A stretch of DNA of 64,000 nucleotides from Megalonaias nervosa (lineage: Eukaryota > Mollusca > Bivalvia > Unionida > Unionidae): positions 1 through 64,000 of the forward strand of contig JAECUM010003272.1 of the NCBI GenBank assembly GCA_016617855.1. Reading direction: 5' to 3'. Position 1 is the stretch's first letter. Each line of letters begins with the position of its first letter. Made by a program: the position numbers and the translations under genes. Below the pieces are notes generated by a model. It worked only from the letters and a program-made list of their open reading frames with translations, was not told the DNA's origin and did not search any database. Below are positions 9,522 to 19,100 of this stretch, piece by piece.

Positions 9522-10907
9522 ATGTATTCGAGATTCACTCCCGATTATCTGCGTCTCAACGACGATACTACCGTGGACGACTATACCACTGAGTACGAGT
9601 ATGTGGAGTATCAAGACACCAACATCACCAAGCTAAACGCGAGCACCCGTCTAAAAACAGAGACGCGCGACGAAGATGTGTACCTGCTTCCCCATAAGGC
9701 CTTTTTGGAGGTCCGCAAAAAATACAAACGAATGACAACCCACTCGATAACCATGATGCCGGAGGTCAAATCACACTCCAAAATAATGGATGGTCGTTAT
9801 TCAAGTCAACACAATATCAACTGAACAATCAAACCGTCGAAATCAATGGCTACTTACCTCAGGCCAGCACCATTCAGAACTTGATCATTACAGCAACGAC
9901 TACATGCGATTGTGTGCCACCAACATGTGATGGTTCAGAGATACGGCGGGAGGTGCTGAAACCAGTACCGAATTCGCTGCCAACGCAGACCCTCTTCCTG
10001 TGGCAGGAGTGGCGGATGCTGCTAATGTGAATGGAACACTTTTCAGAGCCAATTTTGCTTTGAAACGTGATGCCGCCTACAACGTGAGATTCGCCTCTCT
10101 ACGTGCTCTGACTGATAGTGGTCACGAGATCTGCAAGTTTCTTCCTCTCAGCAGCAGTTTTGGTGCATGTCGAGATATACAAACCATCTTCCGAGGAGTC
10201 AAACACGCACTGGTGCTGGGAAGAGACTCACCAGCTCAATACATTCACAGAGCGGGAGGAGTAGCTGATGGACAATTTATCATGACGTGGTTGTCGATGT
10301 GGATGCCAAAAATTACTCCCTCCACCTCACACATGCTCGAGTTGGAAACGACATTAGGTCGATTCACCAAGAAACTGTACTTCAAACATAACCTCATTTA
10401 CCTGCAACAGTTTTTCGCTGCACAGGCTAATACCTCGAGGAGAGTTGCCACCAATCCAGGAAGCGAACTTCCCAGACACGTCAACTTCGCCTTTCAGCTG
10501 GCGAAGCAACGTGACAATGGTCAACTTAAAACAAGCACAACTTCAAACATATCAATCTGTCTCGCATTCACGTCAGCATCAACTCCAGACAATACCCTGA
10601 GCGAGAACTAGAATGCAACTTCGATCCTTTCGCTCGAAATTATTCTGGCGCGTACATGATGCTGATGGAGGCCATGCAGAAGTATCAAGACGTGAACATA
10701 GATACTCAGATCGGGTTTGAGGATTTCGCTGACTTGTATTCCATCTTCCACTTTGATGTCTCCAAACACATCAAACGTCTCAAAGACTCTCCTGTAGACA
10801 TCGAAACCAGATGGACAGTCGCTTGAGCAGCTGGTAATGATTGCGTCTGCTACGCTCTGGTGACCTCAGACCGATTCATGACGCTGGATATCCTCAATGG
10901 AAAATGA
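9522..10907 (+). pseudogene. Polinton double jelly-roll major capsid protein, broken
   Basis: This is the major capsid (hexon-like) protein that would form the icosahedral shell. The start is MYSRFTPDYLRLNDDTT at 9522. After about 65 codons the sense moves to another frame near 9715, then returns. The largest open piece is 10000-10611, including FRGVKHALVLGRDSPAQYI and TWLSMWMPKITPSTSHMLEL, the conserved hydrophobic MWMPK segment. After a shift near 10540 the C-terminal part (ARNYSGAYMMLMEAMQKYQD, then YSIFHFDVSKHI) runs to TGA 10905-10907, with an in-frame TGA at about 10826. About 460 codons, close to the family size. Several indels and stops show it is dead. Confidence 0.85.
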
Positions 10908-11149
10908 GTGTCCTTTTATAGACATCTCTGCTGTTGAACAACTCTCTTGTCCAAATATGCCTAGAGAAAAGGCATGCAGACGACAAGAAGGAGGCTCCAT
11001 GGCTACTGCCATCATTCCCTTCGTCAAAAACATGCTCCCCAAGTTATTCTCAAACGTCCTGGGCCCCGTTAGGAATGGCTGCATCTGCAGGAGCCATCAC
11101 TGGAGGTACTCAAAAAGTCACGATGGGAAACGGGATGCGTCGGAGGTGA
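10897..11149 (+). pseudogene. Small hydrophobic Gly/Ala viral protein, frameshifted
   Basis: ATG 10897 overlaps the end of the major capsid gene. The frame gives a charged start, then MATAIIPFVKNMLPKLFSNV, a hydrophobic helix. The natural continuation is in another frame from about 11062 (GMAASAGAITGGTQKVTMG) and ends at about 11149. The hydrophobic helix followed by a glycine/alanine run and a basic tail looks like the small membrane-active or core peptides found in this position in Polintons. I cannot name it. Confidence 0.45.
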
Positions 11150-11172
11150 GCCATCGTCACTTTCTCCACAGG

Positions 11173-11574
11173 ATATCGAAATGTCAAACCAAAACGACGA
11201 AAAAAATAATAATATCATTTCATATAACGTCATCATGTCGTACATTCCAGTAGACGTCACGTTGTCTCCACAGCAGAAAAAGCATCGCTGTGGCAGCTAC
11301 TCATAAAAGACCTATCTCCGTCTGCTTAAAATCCTCGGCTCTCGTCGGGCCTGACAGACTCATGCTGACTCAGCGTCAAGTCACTGCTATCGCTAAACAT
11401 AAGGCAGCTCGAAAAGGTATCGTTCTGAACTTATCCGCGGAACAATTGTCCAAGCAAGGATAATTTATCGGTCCTCTCCTCGCTGATATCGCTGAAACCT
11501 TACTGCCAGGATTACTCGGTACCGGTAAGGGACTCCAACTGCCAGGCACCACGCGCGGGAATGGAATTACCAGC
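11173..11574 (+). pseudogene. PX-type Polinton protein, broken
   Basis: Starting at ATG 11173 or 11224, the N-terminal piece (SYIPVDVTLSPQQKK) is followed in other frames by LMLTQRQVTAIAKHKAARKG, then LNLSAEQLSKQG with a TAA, then LLPGLLGTGKGLQLPG. The pattern is a lysine-rich beta/helix repeat (LT..Q...I.K....KG; LS..QL) leading to a hydrophobic glycine-rich segment. It is that of a widespread animal Polinton protein usually placed just before the protease. Its role in the virion is not established. Several stops and shifts break it. Confidence 0.55.
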
Positions 11575-11983
11575 ATGAGAAAAAAGGTTTTAAGTAACTT
11601 TGATCTCGAACATCTCTTGGCCGCTCCCAACTTCAGAGGCTTCTTTTCCAAGGATCAACTTCCTGAGCAAATAAATTCTGACGAGAGATGCATCGTCAAT
11701 CTTCAAAATTATTACGATGGACAGGGTACCCATTGGATCGCCATTGTCAACTATCCGCATTCTGACGACGTAGACTATTTCGATTCGTTTGGTTTACCTC
11801 CTCTTGATGAGGTCACACGATATCTACGCACCGCTCATAAAGGAGCTGTCTATAACTCCTTACAGCTTCAAAACGTCAAATGATAGTACCGGTGGATGGT
11901 ACCGCGTAGATTACATACAAAGCAGACGTCGAGAAAAATCCCCAGTCAAAGCACTTTTAGAACCTAAAAAATACGCAGTATAA
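11575..11983 (+). pseudogene. Adenain-like cysteine protease, catalytic Cys lost
   Basis: This is the maturation protease of Polintons and adenoviruses (family C5-like), which cleaves capsid precursors. The N-terminal piece, open at 11575-11883, shows LSNFDLEHLL, NFRGFFSKDQLP, the catalytic histidine in GTHWIAIVNY and the acidic/aromatic segment YFDSFGLPPL. A frameshift near 11875 moves the rest to the frame ending at TAA 11981-11983. There the nucleophile region reads STGGWYRVDYI. The position where the family has cysteine before Gly-Trp/Tyr is glycine (GGT, one base from TGT), and a second usual cysteine is arginine. The enzyme is therefore dead twice over, by frame and by active site. Confidence 0.87.
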
Positions 11984-11996
11984 TATATATAGTATC

Positions 11997-12574
11997 ATGG
12001 ACTCGTGGTGTCTCAAGTGTAAAGCCAAGACGGAGAGTGTGAACCCCCTCGAGGTGATCACCAGAAATAAATGTCTCGTAATCCAATCCAGGTGTGCTGT
12101 GTTTGGATAAAAAAAGTCACATTTAATCAAAGCCACTAAAATGTAGAATAATTTCTATAAAATATGCATTGTTGCAGACATTGTGAGGTCGATAGGAGCT
12201 GAGCGAATCTTCACGTGGAAAGAAATCTGTGCGTGGGAGATTGTAAAGGATGCGGACATAGAAAAATTCTTGGGGGAGCCATGGATGTCCATGCCCTCAT
12301 CGGAAAACTTCCCAGACCCAGAGGTGGATGGACATTGCCAGGACATAAGTACACAGGGCCATGGAACCCATTAGATCAACAACTGGATGAAAACGATCAG
12401 CCCCTGCCAGGTCAGGAACCCTACAGTGGCGTTGCTGCCATCGCGATGCACCACGATATCTATTGCAGAGATCATCCTGATGATAAAGCAGGGTGCGATC
12501 AAGACATGTTGATGGACTTAAAAGAACTCAAGCCTAAAATTTATAGCCTATCCTGTGCTGAAAAATGGCGTTAA
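11997..12574 (+). pseudogene. Zinc-ribbon plus phospholipase A2-like viral protein, broken
   Basis: ATG 11997 opens a short frame with a zinc-ribbon start, DSWCLKCKAKTES, and a second half NKCLVIQSRCAVFG. There the expected CxxC is spoiled by Cys to Phe, and an in-frame TAA follows. The main domain is open at 12215-12574: GGWTLPGHKYTGPWNPLDQQ, then the catalytic helix IAMHHDIYCRD with the His-Asp pair kept, then GCDQDMLMDL. This is the phospholipase A2-like fold known from parvovirus VP1 and common in Polintons, where it is thought to help the particle breach membranes. It lies last in the forward block, after the protease. Confidence 0.83.
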
Positions 12575-12991
12575 ACCCTGCGGCAACGGCATATGGAACA
12601 TGTCAGGATCTTTTGGGGGAACAAAAGGCAAATTTAAAAAAGAGAAAATTATTGTTTAAACATACCGACACATTACGCATTCTAGAACTCTCAATTACTA
12701 CCAACTCTGTATCGCCGTCTCGTTTAGAGGGATACGTGAACAATGCTGGGCTACGTCTGAAAATAAGAATGCCCTCAAGTCCTTGGGCCATAGTGATATT
12801 TCAGTGCTGACCGCTTGTAACATCATGAACGACAAAACCTTTTAACCGTTGATGTAATGCATGATGATTCCATCTATGGAGGCTATGATGACTCAGTACA
12901 TGTAAAGTATGTTGCCACACCCCATGTAAAGTATCATGACAGCTTATGCAAAGAATGGCGACAACAAAGTAATTTGAATGTTAAAGATTAA
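12575..12991 (+). other. Coding-like sequence after the PLA2 gene, unassigned
   Basis: Short open pieces continue on the forward strand. One starts at ATG 12565, inside the end of the PLA2 frame, and runs to 12810. A second runs at about 12845-12991 and contains HDDSIYGGYDDSVHVKY and ends LNVKD. Between them another frame reads CNIMNDKTF. This could be the last damaged viral gene or non-coding sequence. No family is recognised, and no integrase or ATPase motif is seen. Confidence 0.3.
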
Positions 12992-13850
12992 ATATCAGTG
13001 AAATATACACTGATTATTTCCAGTTTAATAAATCGATTACGAAGCCCTCTTGGCTTGATTTATCGATTGCAAAGCGAGTGAAAAGAAATTGAAAGCTTTT
13101 TTAATAATTTCAGAAGAATGAAGATGTGGGAATAAGTAAAATTTAAACAAACTGTCTTAACGAATAAAGTTAAAAATGAGTATCGATATTACCGTGCCTC
13201 AATTAAGTTTTAATAATTTCTCAATAACAATGAAACATCCAAAGAAAGCCATTTGAAAAATTTGACAATTTGGTTCTGTGGAGTGCAACAAGATTTAATA
13301 ATCTCACTTATGAAATGGCCAAAGGCAGATCATATGAAAAGAACAAATATATAGCAAATAGTGAACATATATAGAACATTTTTACTACAGAAGAAGACGT
13401 ATGAACAGTTTTAACAGATGTGTAATGTCTGGTATCATTGAACGTTCGCTTGACATTTTGCAGAGGAGTTGCCTGGCTAGATTAATATTAAATCCTTGCC
13501 TTGATGATATTGAATGTTTCCTTCCCTATGTAATCTAATTATTTTTGTACACTCCCAGTGAAGGTCATTGGTAGAGACCGTCCAAGTAAAATAGATGGTT
13601 CAAAGGATGTCTGATGAAAGTTAAAGACATTAGCAAATTTAAAAACGACTGCTTAGTTTTTGTTAAGGAGAATTCGAAGTGAAATTGTCGCAAAGTGGCA
13701 ATATGTGTCCTTTAAAATGACGGCAACCGGCGGGGATTCAAAAATAAAAAAAGAAAAAAGAACGTAAACAAAGCTCATAGTATAGGAAAAGAAAGAACTA
13801 AATTAAACCAGTTAGAACAACAGGAAATGAATGGGATGAACACGTAAACG
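12992..13850. other. AT-rich stretch without a recognisable gene
   Basis: No frame of useful length is seen. A near-palindrome lies at about 13025-13075 (AATAAATCGATTACGAAG facing CTTGATTTATCGATTGCAAAG). This is the zone where the right end of the Polinton should be, but I found no inverted copy of the first 300 bases of the window. Confidence 0.4.
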
Positions 13851-15030
13851 TAAGTTATGCTAATGACTGCACATATGGATTATTCCACTATGTTGGAATA
13901 AACGATTTGACCAGTCTGGGGTTTTTAGTTGATGAAGACTTCACAGACATAAATGCAATAACTGTCATTTTTTTTAATACACTAATAGAATTATCAGAAC
14001 ACAAAAGACTGTTACAGTTTATATAGAACAATAGACATTAGTTAGGAAACCATCATCATTAATTAAAAGTTATATATGTTTATTGCGATTTCGAATGCAT
14101 CGTACTGAATGAAACTTGTACAGTTTTGAAGGAACAAAAGCAAAGTTAGATAATGCAAATAGCTAAGAAAAATCCAGCCTGGTTTTGCATGTACCTCAAA
14201 TTCATTACTGTTACATACCAACTGTTTCCAAACGTAAATAGTTGCATTCAGGTGCTTACAAGTGGCTTGGTAGGGTATCATAAATGGTGCATTGGTATGG
14301 TATCATAAATGGTGCATAACCAGTCATGGTCATCAAATGCAAAACCTGTGATCTTCATTGATAAAGACGGGAAACATGTTAATTTAACAAACATTTGTCA
14401 TATTTGCGAAGAATATTTTGTTCGAGAAAAGGTTCAGTCAAGGTCACTTGAAGATACTACGCGACAGTCCTCTTCATTACAAGCACAATTTAAATTTCAG
14501 ATATCGAAACGTAATATCTCTATTTATTCACAACTTGTCTGAATATGAAGATCATTCCTTTATCAGGGAACTGGTAAAAAGAAAATGAAATAAAACTCAA
14601 TAATGATGGCAAATAGGTTTCATTCAGTGATGATTTTGTGGTTGCTTGGACATAATAATTACAAGGCGAAAATTCCTTAGGAAAACAAAATACATTCGTA
14701 AATAGCGTTTGATTGATGGGTAAGTTTCTAGAGCAAATGGATAACAATTTAGACAACAAGTTCGTTGAGCAATGAAACAATTTGGTGCAATTAAACCTAA
14801 ATTTCTAGCGAACGACATTTACCCGTGTTCATACATAGGTAGCTTTGAAAATTTTAATGAAACATTTATACCGTCCCAAGGAAACATCTTTTCAATTCCA
14901 AATGACTCGGATATATCCAATGAAGATTACCAGTATATCAGATTTCAACCTTCAAACATTAGGTGATCTGCACGAGTATTACGTGAAAAAGATACTTTAA
15001 TAGGGTCTGACATTTTCAAGTAAAGTTGCT
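13850..15030 (+). pseudogene. Second family B DNA polymerase remnant (exonuclease region)
   Basis: Scattered pieces in all three forward frames line up in the order of a Polinton-like family B polymerase. They are: HYVGINDLTSLGFL near 13890; FFNTLIELSEHKRLLQF near 13970; an exonuclease I-like YVYCDFECI near 14070; ICHICEEYF near 14390; an exonuclease II-like LFIHNLSEYEDHSFIRELVK at about 14517-14576; MKQFGAIKPKF at 14772; DIYPCSYIGSFENFNETF near 14815; DSDISNEDYQYI near 14910; and LGDLHEYYVKKDTL near 14960. It then stops, before any polymerase motif. Sequence and strand differ from the polymerase at 195-3430, so it is a separate insertion. It is far more decayed (a stop or shift roughly every 100 bp). 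Confidence 0.7.
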
Positions 15031-15281
15031 ATGAAACACTACATATACGATACAGAACATTGTATCACTGCGCCTGCGCCTTGATGCCAGTTTATCGATA
15101 ACCAGTGTTGAGTTAGAACTTTGGACAGACTATGAAGTGTTTCTGATGATCGAGAGTAGAATTCGATATAGAATTAATATGATATAGCAGAGATACGCAA
15201 AAAGAAATATCCAGTCTTATGCCAGATAAGATGACAAAATCAAATGTGATGGAGAATATAAAGAATCTGTAAGCCATTCGG

Positions 15282-15299
15282 GTCCCACGGTGGGCGCCA
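15282..15299 (-). promoter_or_regulatory. Retroviral-type primer-binding site (tRNA-Lys-like)
   Basis: Immediately after the LTR, with one spacer base, the reverse strand reads TGGCGCCCACCGTGGGAC. It is the complement of a tRNA 3' end (CCCACGGTGGGCG plus CCA), closest to that of animal tRNA-Lys(CUU). A PBS marks the start of an internal region on its lower-coordinate side, yet no gag follows there. Confidence 0.7.
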
Positions 15300-15300
15300 T

Positions 15301-15771
15301 TGTAATAGGTGTAGCGGTATTTGGGAGTAATAACAACGTTACGTCTCCGTGGGTTCTTGTACTTTAATCAGACTTGATGATGACTAAATAAAGACCATGA
15401 AGATGAAGACAGCAAGATGAAGACCTGCGCCATGTAGTATTTTGGTGAGCAATAGTCATTTTCTTCGATACAATTTGCAAAGTATTGAGTAACATATTGC
15501 ACTCGGAAGTTGAAGTTGACTCCTGGAGAGTGGTTGGAGGAGTGCACAATCGAACAGGGAACTTGTTAATGTAATCGGCGGTTGCATGTTCGATGCGTGC
15601 AATGCAAGCAACTCACATACTGCTGACTCTCCATGCGTAACAGAGAACAACATGTATATGGACACTGGATATCACTGTACTGAACCTGTAACACCAAACT
15701 ACTAAACGAGCACAAACAATAATAAACAGTGGTTTACATACTCCCGGTCTGGGTTAAATGGCGTCCCGACA
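15301..15771 (-). repeat. LTR of a Ty3/Gypsy-type retrotransposon
   Basis: On the reverse strand it starts TGTCGGGACGCCATTTAACC and ends CACCTATTACA, giving TG..CA ends over 471 bp. A PBS adjoins its 3' end. No second copy is seen near 20.7-21.6 kb, where the 5' LTR of the pol element would be expected. The bases flanking it on either side do not form a target duplication (GCCAT against TTTAA). It may be the 3' LTR of the pol element followed by the start of a tandem copy, or belong to another insertion. Confidence 0.75.
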
Positions 15772-16177
15772 TTTAATCAATTTCTAACAATAAAATCAAA
15801 TTAAAATCAAAAGATATCCTATTAATGATCATACAAGAACAATCTTCTGTTACTATATACGCTCCTTATCTACCGTAGCGATACTACCGTGACTGATTAG
15901 TAGATCATCCCCGGCGGGCCGATTCTCCCTGGAAGATCACTACCATCACATTTATTCACTATTCGATAGTAACTGTTCCACAAATATAATTATGCTATAT
16001 TATTCTAGCTACAAAATACATAACTGAAGAATATTGCCTTTCTTCATCAAGCTGAAATTAAATAGAAATATCAACCATTAATTAGCCTGAAATACTAGAA
16101 ATATAAAGCATAATGTGAAATATTAAATGAAAATTTTGTTTCAGATAAAAATAATTGCTTTAAATCGGTCCGCGTCT
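15772..16177. other. Gap between LTR and pol, no gene
   Basis: AT-rich sequence lies between the end of pol and the LTR. I see no clear polypurine tract next to the LTR. A G-rich stretch on the reverse strand at about 15,910-15,940 (CAGGGAGAATCGGCCCG) resembles sequence often found before a 3' LTR, so the original 3' end of the pol element could be there instead. Confidence 0.35.
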
Positions 16178-19100
16178 TCAAATGCCGCGACCAAAGTCGA
16201 TACCCATTCCCCCATACCTTTTCGGTGGTTTGCTGACTCGGCTAGACCTCCTGGGTGCTGGTGTAGGTGGAGATTGAGTATTATCCGACCGAGAGTCGGT
16301 ATCCTCCATACTCTCTGTCGGTGTTACCGAAGACAAAGTCTCTGATGCAGGGGTAGTCGGAGCAACCTCTCTTTTTGGGGTTACAACATTCTGCTGAGAC
16401 AGAATGCGGACACTCTGCCGGTCAGGGGTTAAATTGGCTTCCTGTAAAGGGGAACCAACTGTCTCAGTGGGAACTGACTTGGGGTTTCTGAGTCTATTAA
16501 CCCGGGCCTTGGGATCTGGACTATAGTCAGACATGGGAAGAAAATAGGTATAAATTTCCACTTCAGAATCTGAGTGTTCTGGACTGGATCCGGGGTCGCT
16601 GGACAGGGCTTGAGCATGGAGATCTGGACTCATTGGGGTTTGGTCTTTCGGGGCATTTTTGGACCAGGAGAGCTAGGAGAAAGTGGAGGGAAGTTAAAGG
16701 GGAGCAAGAGGTTCCTGTGTAGGGTTCTCTGGTTTCCTTTGCCATCTTCTCGCTGTACCCTGTAGACTGGTATGTCAGGGTTGGGAATCTCCTTGACTGT
16801 ATAAGGGTGGTGTTCCCAGCGGTCTGTCAGTTTATGCTTTCCCTGGAATGCAATTTTCTTGACAAGTATGCGATCGTTGACATCTAGCTTCGAGGCTAGA
16901 ACGTTTCAGTCGTAAACATCCTTGTTACGTGCAGCCTGTTTCTCGGTCTCTTCAGCATCACATATGTAAGCATACTGCAGGCGTTGTTGAAGTTTCGGCA
17001 CGTAACCGGCCTGATCTTTGGCACCATCATTTCCAGGATGGTACCCAAATAGGCGTCCACAGATAGCCTGGGGTGCCAACCAAACATTTAAAAAATGGGT
17101 GGGAATACCCAGTGGCATCACTATTGGTGGCATTGTAGGAGTGAAAGATTGGTCCAATGTACGATTTCTAGTCCAATTTCTGGTCGGCTTCCAGTGTACC
17201 AAGCATTTTCACAAGGTTTGGTTGAAACGCTCAGCTGAACTGTTCCCCATGGGGTGATATGGAATAGTACGTGACTTTGGCTACTTCCGCTAACATGCAT
17301 ATTTTATTATCACTGAACTCTCATAGTTCCTGCATTGGTCCATGTGGAGCCTTTCAGGGAAAGAACATAACTTAATGAAGTGCTCATACAGTGCCTTGGC
17401 TGCGAAATGGAACAACTTGAGCATACCTGGTGAAATGGTCTGTGATCGCAAGAATATGCTTGAAGCCACCCTTAGACCTTTCAAATGATAATAAATCCAT
17501 GCCAACCAGCTCCACTGGGTGTATTGCCTGTATTGGGGATAACTCGGCAATCTTAATAGGTCCTTTTCTCAAGATTCAGCGAGCACAGTGCCCAATGGCG
17601 GCTTCAAGCCTTCTCTAACTCGGACTAGTAAAAGCACTGCCTTGCAAGCCATAGACACTTGTCCTTGCCCTGATGACCTACATCGTCATGGATGCCTTTC
17701 AGTGCCTACTGTCTATGATTCAGGGGCAAGATTAATTGCTTAGTTTGTTGACCGTCAAGCGAAGCGATTCGATACAAAATACCATCTTCGTCGAGGAACA
17801 GGTATTTCTGCACTTCTAACGTCTCTTGACGGAGTGCTTCTTCCCTTGAGTGGAAACCACTTCGCACTAGGTCAACAATTCTGGCTAAAGCTACGTTACT
17901 TCCTTCAGCAGACTTCCAACAGACTGGGGTGGGATTAGTCTGAGGCCTGACCTCTTCGGCCGAAATAGGACAAATCTCAGCAACAACACATTCTGCAAGC
18001 GGCACTGACTCGTCAGCTGCCATGCTTATGACTTTGACCATATCAGCAAAGACCTGTCGTTTTCTACTGAGGCCATCGGTGTCTGTATAGAGTTTGCCTG
18101 GTTTATACAAGATTGCAAAATCAAAATTAGCCAGGGATGCTAGCCAGCGATGCCCTGTGGCATCTAAGTTGAATGTGGTGGTGACGTAGGTCAGGGGGTT
18201 AGAGACTGTGATAACCTCAAACGTATTCGAGACCAGATAATCGTGGAATTTGCGATTGCCCACTTCAATGCCAGGAACTCCAGCTGGGTACCGCTTTTCT
18301 GAGGGTCTGAGACCTCTGCTAGGATAGGCAATAACCCTATCCACTCCATTTTGCTTCTGATATAGAAACGGTACCAAACAAGTTGGTTGAAGCTTCAGTG
18401 TAATATGAAGGGAATGTTAAAGTCTGCATAAGCAAGAACAGGGGGGATGTAAGCCTCGTCTTAATGGCATTAAAGGCCTGCTTTTGAGTTTCACTCCATG
18501 TCCAAGCAGTGCTAGTGGTCTTGGTCTTCCTTTTCCATTTTTCTTACCGGTCTGTCCATTTGTAGAATATCCTTTAAGTAGGTCATTTAATGGTTCCACT
18601 ATATGGGCATAGTGTTCAACGTACCGACGGTAAAAACCAGCAAAACCAAGGAACTGTCGCAGTTCCTTCAAATTCCTTGGGGTAGGCCACTCAGTCACGG
18701 CTGAGATTTTATCTGGATCAGTGGAAATACCATAGTGACTAATGACAATACCGAGGTAGACCATAGAAGTCTCGAAGAACTCACACTTATTCGGTTTAAG
18801 TTTAAGTCTGTGTTCCGCAAGTCTTCCGAAAACGGCTTCGAGGCGTTGGATATGTTCCTCAAAGGTTCTTGCAAAAAATCAGGATGTCGTCCAAAGAGAT
18901 TAGATACTCTTTCAAATGTAGGTCACCCATCAAGCGCTGGAAAGCGGTAGGGTCATTGGTGAGTCCGAATCCCATCCTGTTCCACTCAAAGAAACCCAAG
19001 TTATCTACAGAGAAGGCGTTCTTCTATTTATCCTCTTCTTACATTTCCCCGTTCCAGTATCCAGATCTGAGATAGATCTTGGAAAAGTAGGTCGAACCTA

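Noticed and set aside
12992..13850. Right terminal inverted repeat of the Polinton
   Set aside because: I looked for an inverted copy of the first 300 bases and saw none.
14063..14281. Reverse-strand frame of 72 codons
   Set aside because: The forward strand here carries the exonuclease-like YCDFEC segment of the second polymerase remnant.
15270..15300. tRNA gene fragment at 15.28 kb
   Set aside because: Only the 3' end of a tRNA is present and it abuts an LTR, so it is a primer-binding site.
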